64,000 nt of DNA from Flavobacterium endoglycinae (GCF_017352115.1 NZ_CP071448.1:4190001-4254000), one strand, 5' to 3'. Numbered from the stretch's first letter, positions 40,385 to 50,620 are shown. Program-made: numbers and translations. Notes: a model not told the origin generated them from the letters alone.

Positions 40385-41794
40385 ATGAATTCATCATTAT
40401 TTTACGGTATTTTACAGAAAAGATTTCCTTTTGCACCTACTTACAAACAGGATGTTTTTTTTCAGAAAATTGCTATTTTTTTAACAGAGCCCAAGAACGA
40501 TACAATTTTTGTATTAAAAGGATATGCCGGAACGGGAAAAACAACCGTGATTTCGACAATCGTAAACAATCTTGGTGATATCAATAAAAAATTTGTGCTG
40601 CTTGCGCCAACAGGGCGTGCCGCAAAGGTAATTTCGAATTACTCAAATACTCAGGCTTTTACAATTCATAAAAAAATATATTTCCCGAAAAAATCATCGG
40701 GAGGCGGAGTGGCTTTTACCAAACAGGTTAATAAACATAAAAACACCATTTTTATCGTTGATGAGGCCTCGATGATTTCTGATAGTACTTTAGACAGCGG
40801 TTCGCTTCTTGACGATTTGATTTACTACGTATATTCGGGGAACAATTGCAAAATGATTCTGTTGGGAGACACGGCTCAGCTGCCGCCCGTAAATCTTGAT
40901 ATAAGTCCTGCGCTTGATATTCAGACGCTTGGTGTTCATTATGACAAAGAAATCGAACATATCGAACTTGATGAAGTAATGCGTCAGGAAGAAAATTCGG
41001 GAATTCTTTACAATGCAACTGAATTACGTGAACTATTGAAAGAATCGTTTATAACGGAATTCCGATTTAATGTAAAAAAGTTTAAAGATATTGTTCGTCT
41101 AACAGATGGATACGATATTCAAGATGCTATAAACACCGCGTACAGTAATTATAGTATTGAAGATACCGCGTTTATTGTTCGCTCGAACAAAAGAGCGAAT
41201 CAATATAACGAACAAATCAGAAGCCGAATTCTGTTTAAAGAAAGCGAACTTTCGGTTGGGGATTTTTTAATGGTGGTAAAAAATAACTACTTCTGGCTGA
41301 AAGAAACAGATGCTGCTGGATTTATAGCCAACGGAGATATTATAGAAGTTCTGGAACTTTTTGGAATCAAAGAACTTTATGGATTTACTTTTGCAAAAGT
41401 AAAAATCAGAATGGTCGATTATCCAGATCAAATACCTTTTGAAACGGTTTTAATTTTAGATACTTTAAAAAGCGAATCACCGTCTTTAACTTATGAAGAA
41501 AGCAATCGTTTGTATGAAGAGGTTATGAAAGATTATGAAGATGAACCAACGAAATACAAAAGGTTTCAAAAGGTAAAAGAAAACGAATATTTTAACGGAC
41601 TTCAGGTAAAATTCTCGTACGCTATAACCTGTCACAAATCGCAGGGAGGGCAGTGGAATACGGTTTTTATCGAACAGCCTTATCTGCCAGACGGAATTGA
41701 TCGCGATTACATACGATGGCTTTATACGGCAATGACACGAGCTAAAAATAAATTATATTTGATAGGATTTAAAGACGAAAGTTTTGAAGAGTAA
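40385..41794 (+). CDS. RecD-like ATP-dependent DNA helicase (SF1)
   Basis: 469 residues from ATG 40385; an upstream frame from 40298 adds a hydrophobic stretch unlike a helicase. Motifs in order: Walker A GYAGTGKTT, Ia LLAPTGRAAK, Walker B FIVDEASMIS, III LLGDTAQLPPV, IV FIVRSNKRANQYN, V YAITCHKSQGGQW and VI YTAMTRAKNKLYLIG. The YAITCHKSQG block is typical of RecD2/Pif1-like helicases. Probable role in DNA repair or replication. It is followed by the long palindrome at 41800-41861. Confidence 0.92.
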   Translation: MNSSLFYGILQKRFPFAPTYKQDVFFQKIAIFLTEPKNDTIFVLKGYAGTGKTTVISTIVNNLGDINKKFVLLAPTGRAAKVISNYSNTQAFTIHKKIYFPKKSSGGGVAFTKQVNKHKNTIFIVDEASMISDSTLDSGSLLDDLIYYVYSGNNCKMILLGDTAQLPPVNLDISPALDIQTLGVHYDKEIEHIELDEVMRQEENSGILYNATELRELLKESFITEFRFNVKKFKDIVRLTDGYDIQDAINTAYSNYSIEDTAFIVRSNKRANQYNEQIRSRILFKESELSVGDFLMVVKNNYFWLKETDAAGFIANGDIIEVLELFGIKELYGFTFAKVKIRMVDYPDQIPFETVLILDTLKSESPSLTYEESNRLYEEVMKDYEDEPTKYKRFQKVKENEYFNGLQVKFSYAITCHKSQGGQWNTVFIEQPYLPDGIDRDYIRWLYTAMTRAKNKLYLIGFKDESFEE

Positions 41795-41799
41795 TTAAT

Positions 41800-41861
41800 T
41801 TTTTTCCGCCACGAATTCACGAATTATTATACGACAAATCGTGAATTCGTGGCGGAAAAAA
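41800..41861. repeat. Dispersed palindrome, copy 2 (CCGCCACGAATTCACGA family)
   Basis: 23-bp perfect inverted repeat (41800-41822, 41839-41861), 16-nt loop. The stem contains GCCACGAATTCAC, also found at 17691-17703. T and A tracts end the arms, so it can terminate transcription of the helicase gene. Confidence 0.92.
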
Positions 41862-41917
41862 TTGCAAAGAAGAGACGATAATAACGAGAAAAACTTTTCT
41901 CATAACAAAATATAAAA

Positions 41918-42652
41918 ATGAAAATAATAGCGGTAATTCCAGCACGATATGCTTCAACTCGTTTTCCTGCAAAACTAATGCAGGATTTGGGAGGTAAAAC
42001 AGTAATTCTTAGAACCTATGAGGCGGCAGTTTCGACAAAATTATTTGACGATGTTTTCGTGGTAACTGATTCTGATTTGATTTTTGATGAAATTGTTTTC
42101 AATGGCGGAAAAGCCATTATGAGTATCAAAGAACATGAATCAGGAAGTGACCGAATTGCTGAAGCTGTAGCAAATCTTGATGTTGATATTGTGGTAAATG
42201 TACAAGGCGATGAACCTTTTACAGAAGCCGGACCTTTGGAGCAAGTGTTGTCGGTTTTTAAAGATGATAAAGATAAAAAGATTGATCTGGCTTCGTTAAT
42301 GCGTGAAATTACCAGTGAAGACGAAATCAATAATCCGAATAATGTAAAAGTGGTGGTAGACCAGTCGCAGTTTGCGTTGTATTTTTCAAGATCGGTTATT
42401 CCGTATCCAAGAGAAAAAAATGTGGGAGTGAGGTATTTTCAGCACATCGGAATTTATGCTTTTAGAAAACAAGCGCTATTAGACTTTTACAGTCTGCCAA
42501 TGAAATCTTTGGAAGCTTCTGAAAAATTGGAACAATTACGCTATTTGGAATTTGGAAAACGTATTAAAATGGTAGAAACCACACACGTAGGAATCGGAAT
42601 TGATACAGCAGAAGATTTAGAGAAGGCGAGAGCTATGCTTAGAGATATTTAA
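41918..42652 (+). CDS. kdsB: 3-deoxy-manno-octulosonate cytidylyltransferase
   Basis: 244 residues, standard length. N-terminal nucleotide-binding IPARYASTRFPAKLM, HESGSDRIAEAV and VNVQGDEPF, then YFSRSVIPYPRE and QHIGIYAFRKQALLDF are the KdsB signatures. It activates Kdo as CMP-Kdo for lipopolysaccharide core synthesis in the cytosol. Monocistronic between the palindrome and a strong terminator. Confidence 0.97.
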   Translation: MKIIAVIPARYASTRFPAKLMQDLGGKTVILRTYEAAVSTKLFDDVFVVTDSDLIFDEIVFNGGKAIMSIKEHESGSDRIAEAVANLDVDIVVNVQGDEPFTEAGPLEQVLSVFKDDKDKKIDLASLMREITSEDEINNPNNVKVVVDQSQFALYFSRSVIPYPREKNVGVRYFQHIGIYAFRKQALLDFYSLPMKSLEASEKLEQLRYLEFGKRIKMVETTHVGIGIDTAEDLEKARAMLRDI

Positions 42653-42654
42653 TT

Positions 42655-42684
42655 AAAAAAGCTCCAAATATTTGGAGCTTTTTT
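42655..42684. terminator. Bidirectional terminator
   Basis: GCTCCAAATATTTGGAGC (42661-42678) is a perfect palindrome flanked by six A and six T. It separates kdsB from the convergent secreted-protein gene. Confidence 0.92.
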
Positions 42685-42701
42685 AATGTAACCAACAGAA
42701 A

Positions 42702-44051
42702 TTAATATACAACAACCGAAATAATTTTACCATTTAATCCGTAAAATTGTATACTGGAATGGTAATCTTCGCAAGTATAATCCATCGAGTAAATTTTTGT
42801 TTTTCCAACAAAACTTTCGTTATAATCTCCAAAACAAGAAGTGGGTTTGTTTATTATTTCAAGATCAAAATTGGTCTTTTTTTCTTTGAAAGTTTCTGTA
42901 TCAAATTTTATGAATGCGGTTGGTGCAAATTGAATGCGAAAAGCTTTTCCATCTTTTAAAACAATTTCATAAATACCATCTTTAGTTTTGTATTTGTTTG
43001 CGGTATATTCCTTTTTGTTTATACCTGAACCAACATTTATTTTGAAATTTTTTGCAACAGGAAGTCCTAAATAACTCTGAACGATATCATCATTTTCTCC
43101 TATAAGAGAACGTAGTTTTATTATATTCGGATGTTCTGTATGCCATTTTTTTACAGCAGCCTTTATTTCTAAGGTATATCGTGTTTGTTCTGCTTTTGAA
43201 AATTTATCGTACCATGTTTTGCAGGCGTTTTTAGTGTATCCGTTATTGTGAAAAAAGAGCATATCTGTTTTGTATAATAATGAACATGCATTATCGGTAT
43301 CTCCTAGTTCTATTTTTAATTTTGCTTCTTCTATTTTTTGGTCTTTGGAAATATGATATTGGAATTTACTATTGTCAAAATAATACTCTGCGTATTCTTC
43401 AAGCTTTTTTAAAATATCAAGAAGTTCATTTTTATCGGCATTAGGATTGGCTTTTTTTTCTGAATAAACATTTTTTAAATCTTTGTAATCAGCCGTGTTT
43501 TTTTCTTGAAATGCAGTAGAAATTTTAAACAGATTGGATTCATTAAATGCTTTAAGATCATGATCTGAATTTTTAGCTAATAAATTGATTTTATCGATAT
43601 GGGAAAGAATATCTTCTTTTTTAAATTCATTAAGATAAGCATTTGAAAAGTGTTCTAACGCGCGGTAAAAGAAATAACCCTCACTCCAGTAGCCATTTTT
43701 TAATTCTCTTTCTCCTTCTTCTAATGATTTTATTGCGAAATCATAATTGGTCTGCGATTGCAGATTAAAAGCTTCACTATTATTTTTTTCTAATAGTAAA
43801 GAATTACGAAGATTAATCAACGCGTTTTTATACTGATAAGGATTATTATAAGCTTGTAAATATGCTTTGGCAAGAGCTAAATAATATTCTGAATTTTTGT
43901 CTTTACTTTTAGGCAGGTTAGATCTTGAGATCGCATAAGTTGATCCTATAAGATCTTGTTCTGTATCAATAATGGATGATGTTTGAGAGTTTGCATTTTG
44001 AATATTTAGTGCTAATAGAAGTAAAATAAGCAAAAATTTACTGGTCTTCAT
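42702..44051 (-). CDS. Secreted protein of unknown function
   Basis: 449 residues from ATG 44051 with signal peptide MKTSKFLLILLLLALNIQNANSQ; 44111 gives an N terminus without a proper signal. The N-terminal half is helical with TPR-like spacing (YYLALAKAYLQAYNNPYQYKNALINLRNSLLLEKNNSEAFNLQSQTNYDFAI). The C-terminal half is beta-rich (YEIVLKDGKAFRIQFAPTAFIKFDTETF and SMDYTCEDYHSSIQFYGLNGKIISVVVY). Not recognised. Confidence 0.72.
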   Translation of the reverse strand: MKTSKFLLILLLLALNIQNANSQTSSIIDTEQDLIGSTYAISRSNLPKSKDKNSEYYLALAKAYLQAYNNPYQYKNALINLRNSLLLEKNNSEAFNLQSQTNYDFAIKSLEEGERELKNGYWSEGYFFYRALEHFSNAYLNEFKKEDILSHIDKINLLAKNSDHDLKAFNESNLFKISTAFQEKNTADYKDLKNVYSEKKANPNADKNELLDILKKLEEYAEYYFDNSKFQYHISKDQKIEEAKLKIELGDTDNACSLLYKTDMLFFHNNGYTKNACKTWYDKFSKAEQTRYTLEIKAAVKKWHTEHPNIIKLRSLIGENDDIVQSYLGLPVAKNFKINVGSGINKKEYTANKYKTKDGIYEIVLKDGKAFRIQFAPTAFIKFDTETFKEKKTNFDLEIINKPTSCFGDYNESFVGKTKIYSMDYTCEDYHSSIQFYGLNGKIISVVVY

Positions 44052-44215
44052 AATACTGGGAATAAGTTGTTTTTGGTTTACTGAAGTATTAAAATTGGTT
44101 GTATGCCTCAATTAATAATTGGGGCTAAAATAATATTTATTGGACTTTATCTTGTTAAAATAAAGATGTTTTTTAGTGGTTATTAATAACCAATTACTGC
44201 TGGATTGTACATAAA

Positions 44216-44248
44216 AAAAAGCCCCAGATCGAAATAATCTGAGGCTTT
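44216..44248 (-). terminator. Terminator of the E1 gene
   Basis: AAAGCC-C-CAGAT pairs with ATCTG-A-GGCTTT across a 7-nt loop, one mismatch, with A/T-rich flanks, just downstream of the minus-strand E1 stop. Confidence 0.7.
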
Positions 44249-44273
44249 GTATTAATTAAAGTGATTTAATTTT

Positions 44274-46685
44274 TTAGTACAAACTTGGAAATTTAGAAGG
44301 ATTAACTTCATTCATCATTTCGTAAACTTTCTCGAAGATATCTTCAGCAGAAGGTTTAGAGAAATAATCACCGTCAGTTCCGTAAGCAGGTCTGTGTGCT
44401 TTTGCGGCAAGAGTCTGTGGTTTGCTGTCCAGATATTTGTAGGCATCTTGTTCTTCAAGAATCTGCTGTAAAATGAAAGCAGAAGCACCTCCAGGAACAT
44501 CTTCGTCGATTACTAAAAGACGATTTGTTTTAGCAATACTTTTTACAATATCCTTATTGATATCAAACGGAAGTAAAGATTGAATATCGATAACTTCACA
44601 TTCAATGCCTAAATCAGATAATTCGTTAGCTGCCTGCTGAACCAATCTTAAAGTCGATCCATAAGACACTAAAGTAATATCAGTACCTTTTCTTAATGTT
44701 TCCACCACACCAATTGGTGTTTTAAATTCACCAAAATTTAGAGGCGTTTTTTCTTTTAAACGATATCCGTTTAAACATTCGATTACTAAAGCAGGTTCGT
44801 CGCATTCCAAAAGTGTATTATAGAATCCTGCTGCTTGAGTCATATCTCTTGGAACCAAAACGTGAATACCACGAATAGCATTGATAATCATTCCCATTGG
44901 AGAACCAGAATGCCAGATACCTTCTAAGCGGTGTCCGCGTGTTCTGATGATTAACGGAGCTTTTTGTTTTCCAACAGTTCTGTATTGTAATGTAGCTAAA
45001 TCATCACTCATGATTTGAATAGCGTACAGTAAATAATCTAAATATTGAATTTCAGCAATAGGACGTAAGCCTCTTAATGCCATTCCAATTCCTTGACCAA
45101 TAATTGTTGCTTCACGAATTCCAACATCGGCAACACGAAGTTCTCCGTATTTTTCCTGCATGCCTTCTAAACCTTGGTTAACGTCACCAATGTTTCCAAC
45201 ATCTTCTCCAAAAATTAAAAGTTCTGGATATTTGTGGAATAAAGCATCAAAATTGTCACGAATTACCATTCTTCCGTCTAAATCCGGTTTTGCATCTTCC
45301 GCGTATTCAGGAAGTACTTTTTCTACAGAAAATACATTTTGAGCCGATTCAGAATGCTGATTACTGCTGAATTTTTCTTGAGTTTCATTTAAGAATCTCG
45401 TAATCCAGTTTGATAAAAGCATTTTGCTGTTTGGAACTTCAATAAAACGAAGAATCTTTCTCGCATACACCAATAATTCTTTCTTTAAAGGTGCTTTAAT
45501 AGCAGCCAATTCAGAAATTAATTTTTTGATTCTTTCTTTATGATTAATGCTTGCTTCAGCAATTTGCTCTAATAAATTTAAAAGATTGTTCTGCTCCTCA
45601 ATAATTGGATTGATAAAGTCATTCCAAGCTTCTTTTTTAGCTTCCAGAACTTCTTTTTTAAGCTGTAAATCCAATTCTGCTAATTCTTCTGGAGAAGCAA
45701 TATTGATCGCAATCATCCATAAACGCATCTGGCGGATACAGTCAAAATCTCTTTCCCAGGCAAGTCGGTCTGCGTTTTTGTAACGTTCGTGAGAACCTGA
45801 AGTTGAGTGGCCTTGTGGCTGCGTTAATTCATTAACATGGATTAAAACCGGAACATGTTCTTCGCGTGCGATAGCGCCGGCCCTTTCATAAGTCGAAACC
45901 AATTCAGCATAATCCCATCCTCTTACTCTAAAGATTTCATAACCTTTAGAATCTTCGTCACGCTGATATCCTTTTAAGATTTCAGAGATATTTTCTTTTG
46001 TAGTTTGATGTTTCGCGTGAACAGAAATTCCATATTCATCATCCCAAACACTCATTACCATCGGAACTTGTAAAACTCCTGCGGCATTTATGGTTTCAAA
46101 AAATAAACCTTCAGAAGTACTGGCGTTTCCAATAGTTCCCCATGCTACTTCGTCTCCATTTACAGAAAATTTGTCTTTGATGGTAATTCCGTCAATGTGT
46201 CTGTAAATTTTAGAAGCCTGAGCTAATCCTAATAATCTAGGCATTTGCCCTGCAGTAGGCGATATATCTGAGCTTGAATTTTTTTGTTTAGTAAGGTCCT
46301 TCCAAGATCCGTCTTCGTTTAAACTGTGTGTTACGAAGTGCCCGCCCATTTGTCTTCCGGCTGACATTGGATCGTAAGCTAAATCAGTGTGGCCGTATAA
46401 ACCTGCAAAGAATTGTTTTGCGTTTAATTCGCCAATCGCCATCATAAAAGTTTGATCGCGATAGTAACCAGAACGGAAATCTCCGTCTTTAAAGGCTTTT
46501 GCCATAGCTAGCTGAGGCACCTCTTTTCCGTCGCCAAATATTCCAAATTTAGCTTTTCCGGTTAATACTTCTTTACGACCTAAAAGGCTGCATTCACGGC
46601 TGATAACTGCAATTCTGTAGTCATTTAAAACTTCAGTTCTGAAATCTTCAAACGTTAATGTAGTGTTGCTTTTTTCTAATATCAT
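44274..46685 (-). CDS. 2-oxoacid dehydrogenase E1 component, alpha-beta fusion
   Basis: 803 residues from ATG 46685; a TTG at 46700 is rejected. The alpha part (about 1-330) holds the TPP-binding stretch SVNGDEVAWGTIGNASTSEGLFFE and SGSHERYK. A helical linker (about 330-460) follows. The beta part (about 470-803) has IFGEDVGNIGDVNQG and the C-terminal VIDIQSLLPFDINKDIVKSIAKTNRLLVIDED. It is the branched-chain/pyruvate-type thiamine-diphosphate E1; the alpha and beta subunits are fused as usual in Bacteroidota. Substrate cannot be fixed by eye. Confidence 0.92.
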   Translation of the reverse strand: MILEKSNTTLTFEDFRTEVLNDYRIAVISRECSLLGRKEVLTGKAKFGIFGDGKEVPQLAMAKAFKDGDFRSGYYRDQTFMMAIGELNAKQFFAGLYGHTDLAYDPMSAGRQMGGHFVTHSLNEDGSWKDLTKQKNSSSDISPTAGQMPRLLGLAQASKIYRHIDGITIKDKFSVNGDEVAWGTIGNASTSEGLFFETINAAGVLQVPMVMSVWDDEYGISVHAKHQTTKENISEILKGYQRDEDSKGYEIFRVRGWDYAELVSTYERAGAIAREEHVPVLIHVNELTQPQGHSTSGSHERYKNADRLAWERDFDCIRQMRLWMIAINIASPEELAELDLQLKKEVLEAKKEAWNDFINPIIEEQNNLLNLLEQIAEASINHKERIKKLISELAAIKAPLKKELLVYARKILRFIEVPNSKMLLSNWITRFLNETQEKFSSNQHSESAQNVFSVEKVLPEYAEDAKPDLDGRMVIRDNFDALFHKYPELLIFGEDVGNIGDVNQGLEGMQEKYGELRVADVGIREATIIGQGIGMALRGLRPIAEIQYLDYLLYAIQIMSDDLATLQYRTVGKQKAPLIIRTRGHRLEGIWHSGSPMGMIINAIRGIHVLVPRDMTQAAGFYNTLLECDEPALVIECLNGYRLKEKTPLNFGEFKTPIGVVETLRKGTDITLVSYGSTLRLVQQAANELSDLGIECEVIDIQSLLPFDINKDIVKSIAKTNRLLVIDEDVPGGASAFILQQILEEQDAYKYLDSKPQTLAAKAHRPAYGTDGDYFSKPSAEDIFEKVYEMMNEVNPSKFPSLY

Positions 46686-46872
46686 AATCTTGAGGGTCAA
46701 GTTTAGACTGCGAAATTACTTAAAAACAATCAATAATCATAATTCTTTAAAATAAATATAATTCAATTATTTGTATTTAAAACGAAAAAACTGGGTGTTT
46801 TATTTATGTAATTTTTATTGATTTTATGTTTTTGTTATTAATAATTTATGTTTTTGATTAAAATTTATTTAA

Positions 46873-49704
46873 TTAAAACCATTTTCGAGTAAAAAGAGTA
46901 ACTAATGTTTTTGGAGCGATTGTAATTATAAACCTAATTTTTTGGGTGTATTTGTCTTGTGCAATTTCCCATCCGTTATTTGAATACACTGGAAAATAAA
47001 GTTCAAAATAATCAGGAACTAGATTTAAGCGCACACCTGTATCATATGCAAAGTACTCATTTTGATGCTTATTTTTTAAAAATCCAACGTCTCCATATAA
47101 TTCAACCCAGTTCCAGACTGCATAGCTGGCATTCAAAGTCGTCATCCATTGATTGGCATACGAAGGTTCGATTTGTGATTTAAAGCCTCCTTCTGCAATT
47201 ACATACTGCTGGCTGAAAAGTCCAGTGCTTTCTGATCTTCCCAATAAATTATAATCAAATAAATAATCAGTGGGTCTGTCTAAACCAAAACTAAAATAAT
47301 CGGAATTTGTTGTATTGTAAATGAAACTTCCAGCAAATAATCGCAAATTTAGTTTACGGTTGTTTTCAAATAATCTTCTGTATTCTATTTCTCCCGAAAC
47401 TTTTCCAAAACCGTTTGAAAACTGAACGTCGGTCATGAAATTAAAATGATTAATAAGTTCTGTTTTGGTATTGGCATAACGAGCATTAAAAATCGAATAA
47501 TTGGGTTTGGAATTATCAGTTATATATTCGCTTTCTTCTCGGTTTACAATTACTTGGCGAAGTAAAATCAATTGTTTACGATTGTCTCTGAAGTTTTCTT
47601 CACGAATTCGAATCTGAACCATCGGATTTAATCTTAAATAAGTAGCATCAGGTGCATAATGAAAGTAATTCTGGCTTAAAGAATACCGAACATTGTATAA
47701 AGTACTGTTTCGGTAATACTGGCTCCACGAAAAAGCAGATGAACCTGACAAAGTTCCTGCTTTGATAGAATAAGCAGGATTAATATCAAATGTAAACGGT
47801 TTGTCTAAAATGGTTTTGTTATGAAAACGTACTCCCGGTGTAATTCCGTCATAATAGTTATAGGTTACAGTTGGAATATACAATATTTGATTGTAATAAG
47901 GATCTTCTAAATCTTTCGCAAAATTAAATTTAATAGGACGATTGGTAATGGCAATGCTTTTTAATGATTTCCAATTGTTTCTCTGGTTGAATTCTGGAAC
48001 TTCATTATCGTAATTAATTACTAGTTTATCGGCATTTTTGCGATCAAAATGATAAATTGAATCTGCTTTCAAAGGTTCAATCCATTTTTTAAAAACCACT
48101 TCATTTTTTTTGAGACCGTAAATTGAAATAGGAGCATATACGCCGGTTCTGTTTCTTATAGCAAATTGAACACTATCTGGAGTTCGTGTAACATGTCCAA
48201 ATTTATAATCAATAATATCTCTTGAATCAATTATGGTTTTAAAGAACCAATCAATGTTTTTTGGACTTTTATTGATTAAGATTTTTTCAAAATCATATCG
48301 ATTGGTTTGTTCTTTTTTATTTAGATTGTAAAATTCCTGAATACTTTCGGGTACGATATTGTGATCTAAATAGTCATCTAAATAACTTAAACTTAAACCT
48401 GCGCGATATTTACTGGCAATTTGTTCGTTGAATTTGATCAAAGTGTTTTTTGGATCACCAAGAGGCTGATCCAAGTTTTTACGAGCCATCAACATGTAGT
48501 AATAGCTATACTGCTCATTAAAAGTTAAGTTGGTGATATTATAACTTTTAAAAAGTTTCATTCTCGAAAGTCTTCCAAGCATTTTCTGATCCAGATGATT
48601 TTGCTCCATATATTTCATCATGGCATAAATCTGAATTCCATCGTAAACCCAGTTGTCTTTTCTTGGATCCAGATGAAGGCTGTTTTTTAAGTAATTATTC
48701 AGATAAGTTTTGAAAAATGTAATTTCAAACATAAAATCATCGGTGAACGGACTCAAAAACGAAGGCAGCTGATTTAAACCGTAAAACGGATTACGCTCAT
48801 AATCTGCCTGCGAAACCATGATTTTGCTGTATGGATATTTTCCAATAAAATCATTTGCAAAAGTCGCTACTCGATTTATAATAATGGCTTTTTCAATTTC
48901 AGTTATCTTTTTGTTTTTTAAGTCCGAAAGTACTTCGATTGTGCCATTGTCATAACTCATAAAAGTATTTTGTTTTTGAATGACTAAGCTGAAATCATTT
49001 CGGTTCTTTCCTGTATAACTGTAGTTGGTAAAAGCAGTATTGGTAATGTCTTTTGCAACCGAATCCAAATCGGTTGATATGGAATAATTGTTAGGCACTT
49101 TTATATTCACTTCGTAATCAGAAATAGCATTGGCAATATCGTCGAGATTGAAGTTGTTGTTTTTCACGAAAGAGTGATTTTCAAAACGGGCAGGAGTTAA
49201 AAACCAATTTTTTAAATTCATCCCGCCATTTTGATCAAAACCATAACGAGTAAATTTATCACTTGGAATTTTGGAAATATAAGTAAGATGAAGATCAATT
49301 TGTTCGCCTGGAAGTAGTTTTTGATTCAATCTGACTACGATATAATCAGGATTTTTTTCGGTTCGTTCCCACTCAAACGCCATAAAATTAGAATCGGTCA
49401 GACTTAAAATGGTTGTATTTCCTCTTTCTGCAGCTTTTGCTAAGTGAAAACCTCTATAAAATTCATCCGAGAAACGTCTTGCCAAAGGTGTATTTTTATC
49501 TGCGAACGCGTTGTTCCAGTCATTTAACACAATTGAAACCAAAGTATCATTTGAAGTATTATAAAATGTAATATCTTGTTTTACATTTAGTGTCTTCAGT
49601 TCAAGATTAACCGCCACTTCCATCTTAGATCGATGTTGTGCGTACTGTTTTATCGAACTGAATAAAACAAAAAACAGGATTATAATTTTATATAATGGCT
49701 TCAA
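46873..49704 (-). CDS. M1-like pseudopeptidase fused to an outer-membrane beta-barrel
   Basis: 943 residues with signal peptide ending KQYAQ. The first half (about 30-560) follows the M1 aminopeptidase layout: an immunoglobulin-like start, then NPFYGLNQLPSFLSPF where GAMEN should be and FMFEITFFKTYLNNYL where HExxH should be, then KDNWVYDGIQIYAMMKYME. No HExxH motif exists anywhere, so zinc catalysis is unlikely. The second half (about 600-943) is strand-rich and ends RIIT..KTLVTLFTRKWF, as in barrel proteins. Function unknown; probably surface-exposed. Confidence 0.75.
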   Translation of the reverse strand: MKPLYKIIILFFVLFSSIKQYAQHRSKMEVAVNLELKTLNVKQDITFYNTSNDTLVSIVLNDWNNAFADKNTPLARRFSDEFYRGFHLAKAAERGNTTILSLTDSNFMAFEWERTEKNPDYIVVRLNQKLLPGEQIDLHLTYISKIPSDKFTRYGFDQNGGMNLKNWFLTPARFENHSFVKNNNFNLDDIANAISDYEVNIKVPNNYSISTDLDSVAKDITNTAFTNYSYTGKNRNDFSLVIQKQNTFMSYDNGTIEVLSDLKNKKITEIEKAIIINRVATFANDFIGKYPYSKIMVSQADYERNPFYGLNQLPSFLSPFTDDFMFEITFFKTYLNNYLKNSLHLDPRKDNWVYDGIQIYAMMKYMEQNHLDQKMLGRLSRMKLFKSYNITNLTFNEQYSYYYMLMARKNLDQPLGDPKNTLIKFNEQIASKYRAGLSLSYLDDYLDHNIVPESIQEFYNLNKKEQTNRYDFEKILINKSPKNIDWFFKTIIDSRDIIDYKFGHVTRTPDSVQFAIRNRTGVYAPISIYGLKKNEVVFKKWIEPLKADSIYHFDRKNADKLVINYDNEVPEFNQRNNWKSLKSIAITNRPIKFNFAKDLEDPYYNQILYIPTVTYNYYDGITPGVRFHNKTILDKPFTFDINPAYSIKAGTLSGSSAFSWSQYYRNSTLYNVRYSLSQNYFHYAPDATYLRLNPMVQIRIREENFRDNRKQLILLRQVIVNREESEYITDNSKPNYSIFNARYANTKTELINHFNFMTDVQFSNGFGKVSGEIEYRRLFENNRKLNLRLFAGSFIYNTTNSDYFSFGLDRPTDYLFDYNLLGRSESTGLFSQQYVIAEGGFKSQIEPSYANQWMTTLNASYAVWNWVELYGDVGFLKNKHQNEYFAYDTGVRLNLVPDYFELYFPVYSNNGWEIAQDKYTQKIRFIITIAPKTLVTLFTRKWF

Positions 49705-49770
49705 AGATTTGGCGCAAATTTAAATTACGTGCATAAAAATGTTTTCGGTTCTCTGTAAAAATAGCATAAA

Positions 49771-49795
49771 AAAAGCTGTTTTTTAAACAGCTTTT
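49771..49795 (-). terminator. Terminator of the LOG-family gene
   Basis: AAAAGCTGTTT (49771-49781) and AAACAGCTTTT (49785-49795), 11-bp perfect stem with 3-nt loop. Confidence 0.85.
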
Positions 49796-49891
49796 TAAAA
49801 TTAACCATAAAATTCATATATTTTTACATTAACAGCTTTGTTTTATGCTAAAAAAGTAAGAATATTTAGTGAATTTATGTTGTTATATTGA

Positions 49892-50620
49892 TTAGAAATT
49901 CGGACTTAAGTCGTATTTCTTGTAGAATTTATCTAAAGCTTCAACTACTTCATCTTCAGTATCTACAATCTTGAATAAGTTCAAATCTTCTGGACTTACC
50001 GTATGCATTTTCTCCACTAAAACTGTTTTTACCCATTCGATCAAACCAGACCAGAATTCAACACCAACTAAAATAATTGGAAATTTCCCAATTTTCTTAG
50101 TCTGTATCAAAGTTATTGCTTCAAACATCTCATCCAAGGTTCCAAAACCACCTGGCATTACCACAAATCCTTGAGAATATTTAACAAACATTACTTTTCT
50201 CACAAAGAAATAATCGAAATTCAAATTTTTATCGTGGTCAATGTATGGATTGAAATGCTGTTCAAATGGAAGTTCGATATTCAAACCAACCGAAATTCCG
50301 CCTCCTAAATGTGCGCCTTTATTTCCGGCTTCCATAATTCCGGGACCACCGCCTGTAATTACACCATAACCAGCTTTACTGATTTTGAAAGCAATTTTTT
50401 CGGCTAATAAATAATATTTGTCATCTGGTTTTGTTCTCGCCGATCCAAAAATAGAAACACAAGGACCAATTCTTCCCATGCTTTCGTAACCGTTAACAAA
50501 CTCAGCCATAATTTTAAAAATCGCCCAGCTGTCATTACTTTTAATTTCATTCCAGGTTTTTTGCTTTAAACTATCTTGGATTACTTTATCTTCATCATTA
50601 TCAAAATCTTCTAATCTCAT
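49892..50620 (-). CDS. LOG-family (TIGR00730) Rossmann-fold protein
   Basis: 242 residues. SIFGSARTKPDDKYYLLAEKI, GYGVITGGGPGIMEAGNKGAH, and the catalytic PGGFGTLDEMFEAITLIQ block (PGGxGTxxE) define the lysine-decarboxylase-like/LOG family. LOG enzymes are cytokinin riboside 5'-phosphate phosphoribohydrolases; in bacteria the substrate is usually AMP or related nucleotides (family knowledge). Cytosolic, monocistronic. Confidence 0.93.
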   Translation of the reverse strand: MRLEDFDNDEDKVIQDSLKQKTWNEIKSNDSWAIFKIMAEFVNGYESMGRIGPCVSIFGSARTKPDDKYYLLAEKIAFKISKAGYGVITGGGPGIMEAGNKGAHLGGGISVGLNIELPFEQHFNPYIDHDKNLNFDYFFVRKVMFVKYSQGFVVMPGGFGTLDEMFEAITLIQTKKIGKFPIILVGVEFWSGLIEWVKTVLVEKMHTVSPEDLNLFKIVDTEDEVVEALDKFYKKYDLSPNF

